Positions 1 to 10,765 of a DNA stretch of 64,000 bases are shown in pieces. The DNA is from Tigriopus japonicus (taxonomy: Eukaryota; Arthropoda; Copepoda; Harpacticoida; Harpacticidae). Location of the stretch: assembly GCA_010645155.1 (NCBI GenBank), contig CM021314.1:8097988-8161987 (forward strand), read 5' to 3'. Within the stretch, counting starts at the first letter, position 1, and every line of letters starts with the position of its first letter. A model generated the notes under the pieces. That model searched no databases. It was given only the letters and a program-made list of their open reading frames with translations, and had not been told where the DNA came from. The translations under genes and the position numbers were made by a program.

Positions 1-1822
1 GTCCAACTATCATGCCAACATACGAAACTTCTGTGCCAATAGTCATTTTCTTGGCCGAGAGGGTGATGTTGTGGGTAGCACACCGATCCAGAGTGGCGAA
101 CCATCGAGCACTCGGCGGCACAGCAGTTTTCACGTCTTTCATGCTGGGAAATGGATGAACTGGGCGGTCAATTATTTTGTTTAAACCTTTGAAGTCCACA
201 ACAGGCCGGATTTCTCCGGTTTTCTTTCTGACAACCAGAAAAGGGGCGACAAACTTGGTGGGTTCATGAACTGGTCTGATAATTTCTTGCCTCATCATCT
301 TATTCACTCCGTCTTTGGCATCGGCTCGAATTGCGTACGGGATTTGGCGAGCGACGGTACACGGTTTTGGCATGTCGTCATCTGAGACGCCTGAGCGAAG
401 ATGGATTTTCATTGGAGGACCAATCATGGGTTGAAGGTTATTGGTCTCATCGAATACAGTTGGGTAATCTTGAATGAACTTGAGTTTCAGAGCGTGTACA
501 ACTTCGTGCGTGGAATCGTGATCCACTGCGGCTTTGGGTGAGGACTCCCGCACTATATTGATGGAAGCATTGACCTGAATTGAATTCGTCCTAACTTTTT
601 GGTTGGGTTTGCTATCCTCCTCGGACTTTTTGAACTTGAAACACACTTTTTTGTAATGGCCCTTTAGACCACAAAACAGGCAATTAGTATTTTGGGCGGG
701 ACAAGCGTTGCCCAGATGGACGTTGTGGCCGCATTTAGTACACGGTCCAATAGGGTCCTTCTTTTTGCCTTGAGATTTTGACGGCTTGAAGCTGCTTTTC
801 TTGCTTTGCTTGTACTTGGACACAACATTGACTTTTGAATGTGACTCTGAAGACATGGAAATTTGATTTCTCTCTGATTCCTCCCACGCTAAGCATTCCG
901 TTTTAACAGCCGCATAGTCTGTGGAGGTTTTCTTCCGAAGCAATTCTACTTGAAGGTCTTTACTGTGAACTGTGGCGACAATATGCGAGGCGAGGACCTC
1001 CTCGTAAGGCATTTTGTCCAACTTGGCATTGTCAGCCAAGAGCCGCAATCGCACTAAATATTGAGAGAATTTTTCGCCCGGTTCTTGTTTACATAGGGAG
1101 AAATGAAGACGTCGTGTTGCTAGACTGAGGGATTCTCCAAAATGACTTTGTAAAGCATTCAATACGCCGGATACACTCTCTTGCTCGGATACCTCGAGCA
1201 ACAGACGGACTGTGTCCTGTACACCCACTGACATACACGATCGGAGGTGAGCCCTTTGATTTTCGTTGGTCAACGCAGACATGTTGTTCGTTCGATAGTA
1301 ATCTTCGAACCGTAAACGCCAATTCTGAAACGTTGCCAAGTTGACACCGAGCTCGAGGCTGTCCGGTTTTAAAGCCGTGACTAACCTAGTCTGACTATAA
1401 CTGGGAACTGGAGTAGCACTTCCATCGTGAAGTTGTCGTACTGCCGACAACTGAGCGTCATGTAACTGGTTCTCACGCCGCGTGCGGTCTTCCTCCTCTA
1501 TACGGATCCTCGTGCCGATGAGGAACTTCCTGGTTTCATCCAAGATGTCTTCAATTTTGGAGAATTCAAGAAAGTACTTCTCCTGTAAAGCCTCCTCTGG
1601 TGACACATTCAGCAAATCGTGTAGCTCAGGGAGCTCTGCGCGGACTTTTTCCAAGGCAGCCTCGGCGAGGGGAAGGAAACCTTCGAGGTCTTGGACGTCG
1701 AGCATAGATAAAGAGGGGGCTTTTTGAAGATCGCGAAGAGATGATTGTGTAGACAATGCCTTTTTGGAGGCACCGCTTAACAGGGCTGCAAGTTTGCGCT
1801 TCGACCGTGTCACATCCGCCAT
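1..1822 (-). CDS. Ty3/gypsy-type gag-reverse transcriptase polyprotein, defective, cut by window edge
   Basis: One uninterrupted minus-strand frame runs from an ATG at 1822 (MADVTRSKRKLAALL) to the window edge, about 607 codons. The first ~350 residues are gag-like and rich in charged helices. Two CCHC zinc knuckles follow at about 740-640: CX2CX4HX4C with CTKCGHNVHLGNAC, then CLFCGLKGHYKKVC. The frame then enters the N-terminal part of a reverse transcriptase (FLVVRKKTGEIRPVVDFKGL at about 245-185). Two expected parts are absent although the frame stays open. There is no D(T/S)G aspartic protease between the knuckles and the RT. The RT also jumps from WFATLD straight to RCATHNITL near position 85, skipping the catalytic YxDD block. 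A TTGGCGCGAGCG string at 1906-1917 (minus) might be the primer-binding site, but no LTR could be delimited. A TE remnant is certain; the Ty3/gypsy label is likely. Confidence 0.85.
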   Translation of the reverse strand, partial: MADVTRSKRKLAALLSGASKKALSTQSSLRDLQKAPSLSMLDVQDLEGFLPLAEAALEKVRAELPELHDLLNVSPEEALQEKYFLEFSKIEDILDETRKFLIGTRIRIEEEDRTRRENQLHDAQLSAVRQLHDGSATPVPSYSQTRLVTALKPDSLELGVNLATFQNWRLRFEDYYRTNNMSALTNENQRAHLRSCMSVGVQDTVRLLLEVSEQESVSGVLNALQSHFGESLSLATRRLHFSLCKQEPGEKFSQYLVRLRLLADNAKLDKMPYEEVLASHIVATVHSKDLQVELLRKKTSTDYAAVKTECLAWEESERNQISMSSESHSKVNVVSKYKQSKKSSFKPSKSQGKKKDPIGPCTKCGHNVHLGNACPAQNTNCLFCGLKGHYKKVCFKFKKSEEDSKPNQKVRTNSIQVNASINIVRESSPKAAVDHDSTHEVVHALKLKFIQDYPTVFDETNNLQPMIGPPMKIHLRSGVSDDDMPKPCTVARQIPYAIRADAKDGVNKMMRQEIIRPVHEPTKFVAPFLVVRKKTGEIRPVVDFKGLNKIIDRPVHPFPSMKDVKTAVPPSARWFATLDRCATHNITLSAKKMTIGTEVSYVGMIVG

Positions 1823-3494
1823 GATGATGACACGATAGTGGTCGGACCCCGAAACGAGATTTGGGGACACTGATGAAAAAAAATGACGAGCAGCTGATGC
1901 CGTAACGCTCGCGCCAATATCCAAAAACGTTTTTGCGATATGGGAGTCGTGGACACGGATTGGTGCTTGTCTGACTGACCAAATGTGACCACGGGTCTGA
2001 ACACTCCACCAGGAACGTGTTTTTCAATGGAAGGGAGAACCGCACAGGCGAGGTAAGGTACTATAAAACCTATACCGACTGCGCCATGTGCTATCTCGTT
2101 CTCGATCGGAAGGCAACTGCCAAATCTTTATTTACAGGGTTGCGACAAGCATACATAAATATTATTTGCGTGACTATACCACAGCCAACGAGATGTCTTA
2201 AGTGCTTCCATATTTTAAACTCGGTGTCACTACATTAGCCCCTTGAAAGCAATTATTTTTTACCCTTAGGTGACTTTGCTCCATTCTTACTTTTTATTGA
2301 TATGCTTCTATGTAACTGATGAATGGGCACTCCTTCTCCAAACTTCAAATTTGATGTTAGCTTTTCTAGAAACCAAAGTAATTTTATCGTTTGTACGCTT
2401 TTCAAAAATGATAAACTGGAGTCCCTGATTGTATTCCAACAAACTCGATCAGACGGCCGAAGGACCATTATCTTGACTCACTGATTCATTGACCCTCTCT
2501 AGCGGAAAAGGGAGCAAACTTGCACCAAATCAAGAACAAATGGACCTTTCATGTTGTGTTATGAAGTGGTTGTAGATAAGAAGTCCACCTACCTTTCCAC
2601 CGTTAGAAAAAAGACGGTCAATTTTCCTTACTCTTTGAAACTTTTGTTTTTAGTTTGATCTAGCTCATTAACCAATGATTTGATGCCAGTGAAACCTATA
2701 CTGTACAATCGAATAGTTTATCATCTGAACTTTTCAGAAATGTAAGGCTCTTTCTTGTAGCAGGTGTGATTTCGGTAAATATAAAGTTACATCGTAATCA
2801 AGTGAAGTCCTCCCACCAAGGCTGCACCATTTCAAACTCAACTGTCAGTCAACACGGTCGTTCATTACCGACTTTGTCAAAGAACCATTATAATCTCTCT
2901 ATTAAGCTGAAAATTGAAAAACATCGTCTTTGGAATGCATGCAAGGTCTCATTTGCAGCAGAACGTAAATATTTCGTTTCTACTGGAAATCATAATTCTC
3001 ATTGACAGCCTCTCTCTCCATGATTCCCGTGCTTCTAGGTAGGCATGGACCACGGAAAGAAATCCTTGTTCTAGGAAAAAAAAACACATTTTCACATTAA
3101 AGTTGCACAGACCGTGCAGCATAAGAGGGCTCAAAATCACTTGTTGGAAGTGCAGGGAAGTTCAGAGGCCATGTTCGCAAATCTATAATTCTCTCATTGA
3201 AATTCGTTCCTGAAAAAGAGGCAAAATTTTTTGGTTCAAACAAAATCCGTGTGCATTGAAAATTAGCGATTTAAGGCCAGGAAACTTTTAATCTCAATTT
3301 TGAAGAGACACTTCAAACAAGGCAAATTTGAAGCCTGAGTTTTGGAAAGACACGTCAAAATGGTATGATCTGAAAAATTTTATTCAAAAGTGGTAATAAA
3401 AAGTCGGCAACCAAAATATTTTTTTCAAGAGCGCTAATTTTGTTTATGAATTTTCGCAACTATTCGAGTATTACCCCATTGTATGTACCCAACG
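1823..3494. other. No convincing gene; leader of the LTR element, then AT-rich spacer
   Basis: The first few hundred bases should be the untranslated leader or LTR of the minus-strand element that starts at 1822. Beyond about 2250 the sequence is AT-rich, and its short reading frames show no recognisable motif. Confidence 0.4.
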
Positions 3495-3502
3495 GTGTAG
3501 AG

Positions 3503-3740
3503 CAAGGTTCGGCAACCGTTTTTGTGTCAGGGCCCACCAAATTTGGTTTGGTAAAGCCGGGGTCCACCATACAGATGGTGGCGCATTCCTGGGCCCACAA
3601 ATTAATGATCAAAAACCTCTGGGCCCACAAGTGGATGTCTCTTGGGCCCATTTTTCGGGCGTTCCTTATTGCTCATGAGCCCACTAACGATCACCCCGAG
3701 GCCCACAAGTGGGCTGCGGCCCACCGGTTGCCGACCCCTG
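3503..3740. mobile_element. Non-autonomous hAT-type element (MITE), copy A
   Basis: The ends are inverted repeats: CAAGGTTCGGCAACCG on the left, and on the right the complement of CAGGGGTCGGCAACCG. Imperfect 8-bp target duplications flank them: GTGTAGAG at 3495-3502 and AAGTAGAG at 3741-3748 (6 of 8 match). The interior repeats GGCCCACAA-like words and has no transposase. Its terminal and subterminal sequences match the outer element at 19108-19836. Confidence 0.75.
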
Positions 3741-4162
3741 AAGTAGAGTAATAGTTAGTACCACAATGATGGATTTTTTGGAATACCTTTGCTTGGAACA
3801 GGTGGTTTAAAAAAAGGAAATTTAGCCAGATGTTTTGCTTAAAGGGTTGTGTGTGGCATAAAGCTTGAACGGATAAATAGTATTGGATTATCGGAGAAAT
3901 AGCCTTTTCTGATAATGACATGCAAGAAAAATCACTGGCAAATCGCATCGCATTGTAAATGCTGATAAAGAAGTTTTTTATCCCCAGATACTCCATTATT
4001 TATTTGCAGTGAGTTGATCTATTAAAGAAAATAATACTGATTGCATGTCTACCGTCAAAAAGGCATTCTTTCTTGCCAGTCATCTATCAATGACTAGCCA
4101 TTCAAAGAAATCTGCTTTAGTATAAAACAGTGTGAAATTCTCAATGTAAATTTAGAGGCAAA

Positions 4163-7100
4163 ATGTATTTCACTTTGACGCTAGTCTTTATTCTCCGGTA
4201 AGCACTACTCATTAGAGAAAGGATTTTGAAGACATTTTGGCGCACGCGTATTATGTTCAAAGTTTGGTTCCCATTTTTAGGGCATGTCCTTTGGCCACCA
4301 GTCATTTCCTTGACACTTTGACAAGTCTTTCCCTTGGTTCATGTCAAGTCATCAATTATAATTCAGCTGGCAATCTGGGGGCTGTTCCACAAATTCAATT
4401 GGATCGTCACTTTGATGAAGGTGTTTTAGCCAAGTTAAACTCGCCACAATCATGTTGGAATGTGATCACATCTAACTTGGAGGACGCCACGAAGCTTAAG
4501 AATGAGCTTTTAGCGGTGCGAAGCATTCTCCTGGTTTCAAATGAAGTCGTTCCAATGAATTTAGGGTTTGAATTGCACCAATTCTTCAAGAACAAGCAAT
4601 TTCAGGAAAAAATTGTCCTACATTGTGCTCAAAGGGTGGCATTCAAGTTTATCGAATCTAAGGATTTTGGCCCCGGTTTGTGCCCTTTTCACTTCACTGG
4701 ACAGGAAATTCAGGTGAGGGAGGTCGGCTCGACAATAAGGTTGCTTGAAATTCCCAAATAATTCAACTTAAATTTCACTCTCAAAATAGAAGGCAGTTAG
4801 TTAGTTATGGAACTTATTTTCCAAAAAAACCTTTAAGTTAAAGGTAAAAGGTAAACTATACTATCATATCATATCCAAAAAATTATCAGCTATCACCAAA
4901 AAAGGGACTTTTTTTCTCAGTTGCTCGAAATAATTACACTCTAATTCATCCATTAAGATTCAAGTTGGGCTGGATTTTGACGATCTGTTGTGGTTGGTGG
5001 AAATGATTTGAAGTTAAAGCTCAAAGAGATTGCTGTCATTTCGTTTCGCGTCTCTCTGTCTCATTTCTTCTCTTTTGATGCGAAGCAATGAACCGAAAAA
5101 ATGTCATCAGAGACCTTGCATCACCAGACCCATCTTGCGTTGATTTCCAACATGGTTGCCAGGACATAATCTTTTTGGCCCCAAAATGTCAAAAGCCAAA
5201 GAGCCAGAGAAACAAAAAGCAAAACAAAAAAGACAAAGAACCTCTGTTTCTTCGATGGTTCTCATTTTTTTTAAATGTGTGTCATTTCAGCTAAATGATG
5301 CCACTAAAATTAAGATACCCGTCAAGGAAAACGACTTAATATTTTGCCAAAAACTACCATCTTAGGTAGATCTCGCTCTGGCAACCATGCTGCAAGTCAA
5401 CGCAAGGTGGGCCTGGCCAAGGAAATCGTAAGACTTGGAAGACTCTTCTCATGCATTCAGGTGTGAATTTCTTTAAAAATGAATTCCATTCAAGAAAATC
5501 AATGACCTTGTTTTGATAAGAATGATTTAACAATCGTTTAAAAATGTCGCTTGCTGAATTGCAACCTCATACGGTGCTCTGTTCACGAGCAACTACGTTT
5601 GTAACACTCGCAGTACATACTACGTAGTACGTGCGGACACGAGAGAAAAATTGTCTCTTTTGGACGATTGTGGGTACAAATGTTATGTCGGAAAAGCGCA
5701 CTATGCTTCAAATTACTCTTCCTGACACAAATTTCAGTCGATCAAGTTGAAATTAAGCATGTGAGCTTGGAATTGCCAGTCAGACAATTGGTTTGATTAG
5801 ATTTTTCTGTGGCTAGCCCAGAATTAAAAAAACGGCTTTTGCCAATAGCCGAGGCCTCCAGGTCTTCAATGATCGTTGGTGTGGTGACGCAAGGTCTCCG
5901 CTGATATTTTTCTCGGTTTATTCAAATCTCTGTCAAAAATGTGAACACGGAACAAATATATTCAAAAGTTAATGCTAAACAATTATTCAAAAGTTAATGC
6001 TAAACAATTATTCAAAAGTTAATGCTAAACAATTGCATGTTCAAGAGTGCTTGTAGCAATGGCTGTTTGATTTGAACCACTGATTGTTCGAAATGCGATT
6101 TTTGCTCCTAAAGGTTTCTTACCGCGGTTTACCACCGTTCATAGTGGAGGGACCTCAAGTTGTTCAAGGCGTAGACATGGATATTGTGCAAATATTGAGC
6201 GAAACACTCGGGTTTCGATTTAAAGTCAAGCTTGAGAAGCAATGGGGAGTTCGTTTGTCGAATGGGACCTGGATTGGAACGCTGGGCTCGGTAAAAGAAA
6301 TGTCAAAAAACTTGTAGCTTAACTTTAAGTAAGTCGATGTGTATATTTCAGGCAAACAAAGCCCACACAATGGCAAATAAAACTCGAAGTCAGATTAGAT
6401 CGAAAAAAACACTCTAATCTTTTAGATCAGAAACTTTCCGTCACATTTTGAACACATCCTTTCATGTATTCAATGTGTAATTATACACTTCCAATACTCG
6501 TTACATCTCTGGGTGGTAAAAGTGGAAAAAGTCAGTAAACAAATAAGGACAATTTTTTTTTTCGAAAAATTGTCAAAGAAAACGACCATTCGGCAAATAA
6601 CTAGACAAAAAAAATCAGCAAATTCACCTTATTTAAGGCACAAAACTTTGTTTGCCGGAAATCTGCACCCTTGTCAGTCAATCATGACAATTGAAAGATC
6701 CCTCACCAATCAAGTTGACGAAATGATATTCCTCAGGTTCAAGAGGGACGTTCCATGATAGGCGTGGGCCACTTAACGATTCAATACGACTATTTTCAAG
6801 CCGTGGAGTTCAGTCATCACTTGTACAATCTGGACGTCCTTTTGGTGGCACCTAAACCCAAGCCCTTAAGATCCTATTACAATCTTCTGCAACCCTTTCC
6901 TCCTTTAGTTTGGCTCTTGGTGGCTATTGCATGGATATTCGCCACTTTGGTTTTATTGGAAATGGTACGGATTCAAAAGGACAACATAAACTCCAACATA
7001 ACTCATCCTGCCTTGTTTACCTTCCGAACGATGCTGAACGAAAGTAAGAGCAAAATTTCGCTTCCGCCAAGTTCAAATCGTTCATCTACGAAGTGTTTTC

Positions 7101-7841
7101 AATGCTCTCATTATTTTAGGCATTTATTTTAAGCGGACCAACTTCAGCCTTGGGGATCGTTGTTTTTACTTATTCTGGGTGGGAGGAATCTTTTTCGTCA
7201 CAATGAGCTACCAATGCAACTTGAGAGCCTCTTTAATATCGACAGATTATGAACCCGCCATTAATTCCGAGAAAGATTTATTGGACCAGGGTAAAAGATT
7301 ATTTCTGCCATTGGGTCAAAGTTCGCTTTTGACATCGCTTCGAGAATCACCAAAAGAATCGCAACAATTCCTGTACAAACAAATAATTGAAAACAATCAG
7401 TTCTTTGAGTATGTGAACGGGATGAGAACGTTGGAAGTGGAACAAGCTATGATTGTCAATGGCGATGCATTTGTATGGACGGAACATTTCGCCAAGGCTG
7501 GATTTGCCAGGATCGAGAAACGATATGGATTTCAGCCATTTCGATTGGGAAAAAACGTATTCCTTCACTTTCAAGGAGCGTTTGTTTTCCCAAAAAATCA
7601 AGATTGGGCAGGCGAAGTCAACCATATTTTGAGTCGACTCTTGGAATCGGGGATCATTGAACGGACCTTTCGCAAGTATTTCCCGCTTCGATACATCGTG
7701 AAGGAACAACCCCCCGATGAAGCAGTGGAACCATTCGACCTCTTCAACATCATTGGGGGAATTCTAGTCCTTGCTTTTGGATGGACAATAGCCGGCGTGG
7801 CTTTTTTAGTGGAGTTGTTACGAGGTCGAACAAACAAATGA
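4163..7841 (+). CDS. Ionotropic receptor (IR)-like ligand-gated ion channel, five exons
   Basis: Model: exons 4163-4197, 4281-4713, 6114-6290, 6737-7043 and 7120-7841. All joins are GT-AG and in phase, giving about 557 aa, a normal IR length. Exon 1 supplies a signal peptide start (MYFTLTLVFILR). Exon 2 is the divergent amino-terminal domain. Exon 3 is lobe S1 (YRGLPPFIVEG, GVDMDIVQILSETLGF, NGTWIGTLGS). Exon 4 ends S1 (LTIQYDYFQAVEFS) and gives M1 (PPLVWLLVAIAWIFATLVLL). Exon 5 holds the pore region and M2 (FYLFWVGGIFFVTMSYQ), lobe S2, and M3 (FNIIGGILVLAFGWTIAGVA). The family forms cation channels in sensory neuron membranes. The Arg that binds the glutamate carboxylate in S1 of iGluRs is absent here (QYDYFQ), as in many divergent IRs, so the ligand cannot be guessed. 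Introns 2 and 3 carry repeats. The IR family call is strong; the exon 1 start is the least certain part. Confidence 0.85.
5091..5917. repeat. Dispersed repeat with inverted ends in IR intron 2
   Basis: The left end (about 5091-5162) and right end (about 5870-5917) are diverged inverted copies around a GACCTTGCRTCACCAGAC-like core. A further partial copy lies at 5365-5412 (CTGGCAACCATGCTGCAAGT), and a related copy occurs at 40560-40660 (CTGGCAACCATGCTAGAAAT, then GACGCAAGGTCT). No coding capacity. The class is unknown; a degenerate DNA transposon is the simplest reading. Confidence 0.5.
5960..6034. repeat. Tandem repeat, three 25-bp units
   Basis: Three consecutive identical copies of a 25-bp unit beginning ATTCAAAAGTTAATGCTAAA, inside IR intron 2 about 80 bp before exon 3. 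Confidence 0.9.
6338..6674. mobile_element. Degenerate hAT-like relic in IR intron 3
   Basis: The right end reads TTTGCCGGAAATCTGCACCC, closely matching the right terminus of the intact element at 19156-19630 (TTTGCCTGAAATCTGCACCC). The left end keeps TTTCAGGCAAACAAA followed by GGCAAATAAAA. No clear target duplication remains. It lies between IR exons 3 and 4 without touching the splice sites. Confidence 0.55.
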
Positions 7842-8044
7842 AAAAGATTACAAATGTAAACAGGTTATTGCGTTAACAATGATTTATAACTCATTTCCTC
7901 TGGATTCATTTGTTGCATTATTCAAGCTTTGCTATGGAGGAGAAGCTAGCTTTGCAAACAAGTGGGCTAAAAACGCCAGGTTTCAATGTAATGAAATAAC
8001 GTCACCCACTATTTTTTTTCAACACGATGCAACGTTGAGTGTAT

Positions 8045-10765
8045 TTATGCAGAGCCTAGGTGATGAGCCTGAACGACCCCCTTGTGTTTATCAGGATTGA
8101 ACACTGCGCCATGCTTCTTGTTCTCGTGGTGTGCTCGATTGGAAACATCATTGTATGTGGCTCCACATCCATATTGACACGCATACGGCCTAGTTTTGAT
8201 ATGAACATTCATCATATGGGTTCGCAAGGCAGTTTTGATGATGAACCCCTTTCCACATTCTTCACATCTATGAGGCTTTTGCTCATCCGGGGTATGAATC
8301 CTTTTCTCATGATTCCGTAGTGAGCTCTGACAATTAAACTCCGAATTGCACAATTGACATCTCCAGGTACCCGTGTGACTTCGATCCATGTGAATTCGAT
8401 ATTTTCGCTTGCCAACGATGTCTATATTGCAAATGTTGCAATGAAACGAGTCATGTTTGGTGGCATGCTCTAGAGCAGAATGGTGAGTCTTGAAGATCTT
8501 TCCACAAATGTCACAATTATACTCCTTGTGAGCGTTGGACTGATGCCATTGAATTTGAGCTTGAGTTCCAATGAAAGAACATTGCTTGCATTGCTGATAT
8601 TTGCCATGAGAGTGGTTAAGTAGAATATGACGACGCTTTTGTACATGGTCATCAAAGATGATATCACAATTACATTCTTCGTCTTTGTGTTGGGGATTGA
8701 CCCCAGAAGAGGGCAAGGAGGACATTGGTATGGATTCATGTGCCGGTAACATAACTGCTGGCAAGCCTTGATCTGATGGCATGGGAGTGTGTTGCTCCTG
8801 ATGTGACTGATGGTGAAGGGCTTGCTGAGGTATCTGATTTGGTGGTGGGTAAAAGTGTTGATTTGCCATGGGGAGCTGAAGAGACTGGTTGGTGGTGGGA
8901 GGGATTGGATGCTGATAGGCGCTATTCCATTGAGATGAGTTGTCAATCATGTTCGGAGGCAGAGCCTCATCCACAGCCTCTTTTAAGGAAACAGTATCAC
9001 ATATGGTGGTATACATTTCAAGAATGAACGAAGAAAAGGGAAATTTCGCCCCATTCGTGCACCACACGTCAAGAAGCACTCGGAGGCAAAAAGCGGAGCT
9101 TTTACTTCTCTCAATTTTCCTATTTGCGGGAAGCAATGGATACATAATGGCATTGGTTTGACCCTCGTTCCAAAGACAACACGCCACGTTGTTTAGATCT
9201 TTGAGTTCCAAATCAGACTTGAGAATCACTTTGGCATCTGGTTGACGTTTGATACTTTGAATTCTTCGACCCTCGTGATGCTCATAGCAACGGGATATTT
9301 TGGCCGCTTCACTTAGATAAACCGATTTGATGGCTTCAACGGATTGTTGTCTGAAATTGATGAGTGTGCGGTTTTTTCTTTCGTTCAGGGTTTCGATCGA
9401 TATTGGCACATTTTCATGTTTGTGCACCAAGTCCGGAAAGGTGTAAATGTCCGCATCGCTGAATCCAAATAACATCTTTAACAAATTGATGGTATCTTCG
9501 AATTGATTGGTCACGTCTTCCGTGGATTGCGGATCACTATAAGCCAGAGGTCGAGCATAAATGACGTCCGATTTATTTTCCGGCTTGAAAATGCCCAAGA
9601 TTGCTCTAAACGAGGCCTTGCGTCGCTCTACTTTACGGTCACCCACCTCATCATCCAAGCAGTCTTCCAAGTCCACGTTACCCGTCACATTCACACAAGC
9701 TTTTTTGCTTTTCCACAACGTTTGTCGTTTATGTTCATTGCGCGAGAAGGCGTCCTCGACCTTAATGTGCTCTAACGTGCCGGAGCAATCGCTGATCATG
9801 GCTTGAATCCGCTTCAAATCGAGGGCCTCTACACCCTGAGCGCATTTTTTGGCGTGCTTTTGTAAAAGTGTCTTTTTAGAAAACACCTTGGCGCAGTCAC
9901 AACATTTGAACTCTGAATTCTCGCCCTCGAGATCTTCATGAGGATCATCATCGTCATCTTCGGGTTTCAATCTTTTGTGATCGGGCCTCAAACTGAGCTC
10001 GGCAGGCCTTTTCGACGTGGCTTTGATTTCTAGTTGTTGATTATTGAGAGTGGCACTTTGGTTCGGATCAAATGAGTCCGAAATGATGCCCAAATCTTGT
10101 GCCACGGCCGTGGACACCACCAGTTCGAGGGCGGTGCTGTCGACGTGGGCGGGATCAAAATGCGAGTAAACAAAGTCGACCAAGGCCTTGACTTCCTGGA
10201 ACGAATAATCGGGTAGGTAAACGGGGACGATGGCCTCCATAGGATTGAATTCGGCTTCGGCCTCGCTAAGAATTCGCTTCAAGAGGGTCGAGACCGAGGC
10301 CAGAACCAATCGGTGACAAGCGATGGGTTGGCTCGATGAGGCCACCCACAACTCCAAGTCCACAAACGCCTTCTCTACCGCGTAATCGTGCCACAAAGCT
10401 CGCCACAAGTGATGGGACACGCTTAGGGGCGCGGCCCTGGGGGCCTTATACGTCTCGGGGACTATCACGGAGGCCTCGACCGCGTCCTGGATCAACTCGA
10501 AGTTGGGAAAATTGCCACCCGATTCAATTCCCGTGGGGCTTAAGAACGACGCGTGATGTGTAGAATCACGAGCGGAAGATGATGATGTTGACGATGTCGT
10601 TGATGAAAGGGTTGGTACATGCGTTGGGAACGGCATTTCCATTGGATTTTGGTCCGGTTCAAGCTGCGAAAAGGCGCCGATGGCTTCGCTGGCTCCATTT
10701 TGGGTACGGCCATGGATGACCCGGGTTGGACCAGCGGCCTGTGGATCGTCGCTGTGTTCCATCAT
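8045..10765 (-). CDS. BTB domain / C2H2 zinc-finger protein, single exon
   Basis: 906 aa from the ATG at 10765 (MMEHSDDPQ). The frame stays open further upstream but contains no earlier ATG. Ser/Thr-rich N-terminus; BTB/POZ domain at about 118-230 (VDLELWVASSSQPIACHRLV), which normally mediates dimerisation. An acidic stretch (PEDDDDDPHEDLEGE) precedes a lone C2HC-type finger at about 288-308. A domain I do not recognise occupies about 385-605 (SFRAILGIF, LLKMLFGFSDADIYTFPD, LRVLLDVWCT). A Gln/Pro-rich linker leads to seven zinc fingers at about 698-885; the last has CX4C spacing (CQYGCGATYNDVSNRAHH). This is the architecture of a nuclear sequence-specific transcriptional regulator; the target is unknown. 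It is paralogous to the gene at 23312-25971. It converges on the IR gene, only about 200 bp from its stop. A spliced 5' exon could exist. Confidence 0.9.
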   Translation of the reverse strand: MMEHSDDPQAAGPTRVIHGRTQNGASEAIGAFSQLEPDQNPMEMPFPTHVPTLSSTTSSTSSSSARDSTHHASFLSPTGIESGGNFPNFELIQDAVEASVIVPETYKAPRAAPLSVSHHLWRALWHDYAVEKAFVDLELWVASSSQPIACHRLVLASVSTLLKRILSEAEAEFNPMEAIVPVYLPDYSFQEVKALVDFVYSHFDPAHVDSTALELVVSTAVAQDLGIISDSFDPNQSATLNNQQLEIKATSKRPAELSLRPDHKRLKPEDDDDDPHEDLEGENSEFKCCDCAKVFSKKTLLQKHAKKCAQGVEALDLKRIQAMISDCSGTLEHIKVEDAFSRNEHKRQTLWKSKKACVNVTGNVDLEDCLDDEVGDRKVERRKASFRAILGIFKPENKSDVIYARPLAYSDPQSTEDVTNQFEDTINLLKMLFGFSDADIYTFPDLVHKHENVPISIETLNERKNRTLINFRQQSVEAIKSVYLSEAAKISRCYEHHEGRRIQSIKRQPDAKVILKSDLELKDLNNVACCLWNEGQTNAIMYPLLPANRKIERSKSSAFCLRVLLDVWCTNGAKFPFSSFILEMYTTICDTVSLKEAVDEALPPNMIDNSSQWNSAYQHPIPPTTNQSLQLPMANQHFYPPPNQIPQQALHHQSHQEQHTPMPSDQGLPAVMLPAHESIPMSSLPSSGVNPQHKDEECNCDIIFDDHVQKRRHILLNHSHGKYQQCKQCSFIGTQAQIQWHQSNAHKEYNCDICGKIFKTHHSALEHATKHDSFHCNICNIDIVGKRKYRIHMDRSHTGTWRCQLCNSEFNCQSSLRNHEKRIHTPDEQKPHRCEECGKGFIIKTALRTHMMNVHIKTRPYACQYGCGATYNDVSNRAHHENKKHGAVFNPDKHKGVVQAHHLGSA

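Noticed and set aside
3440..3751. 103-codon frame with repeated AHKW-type words
   Set aside because: It lies over the hAT MITE; the repetition comes from the element's GCCCACAAG words, not from a protein.
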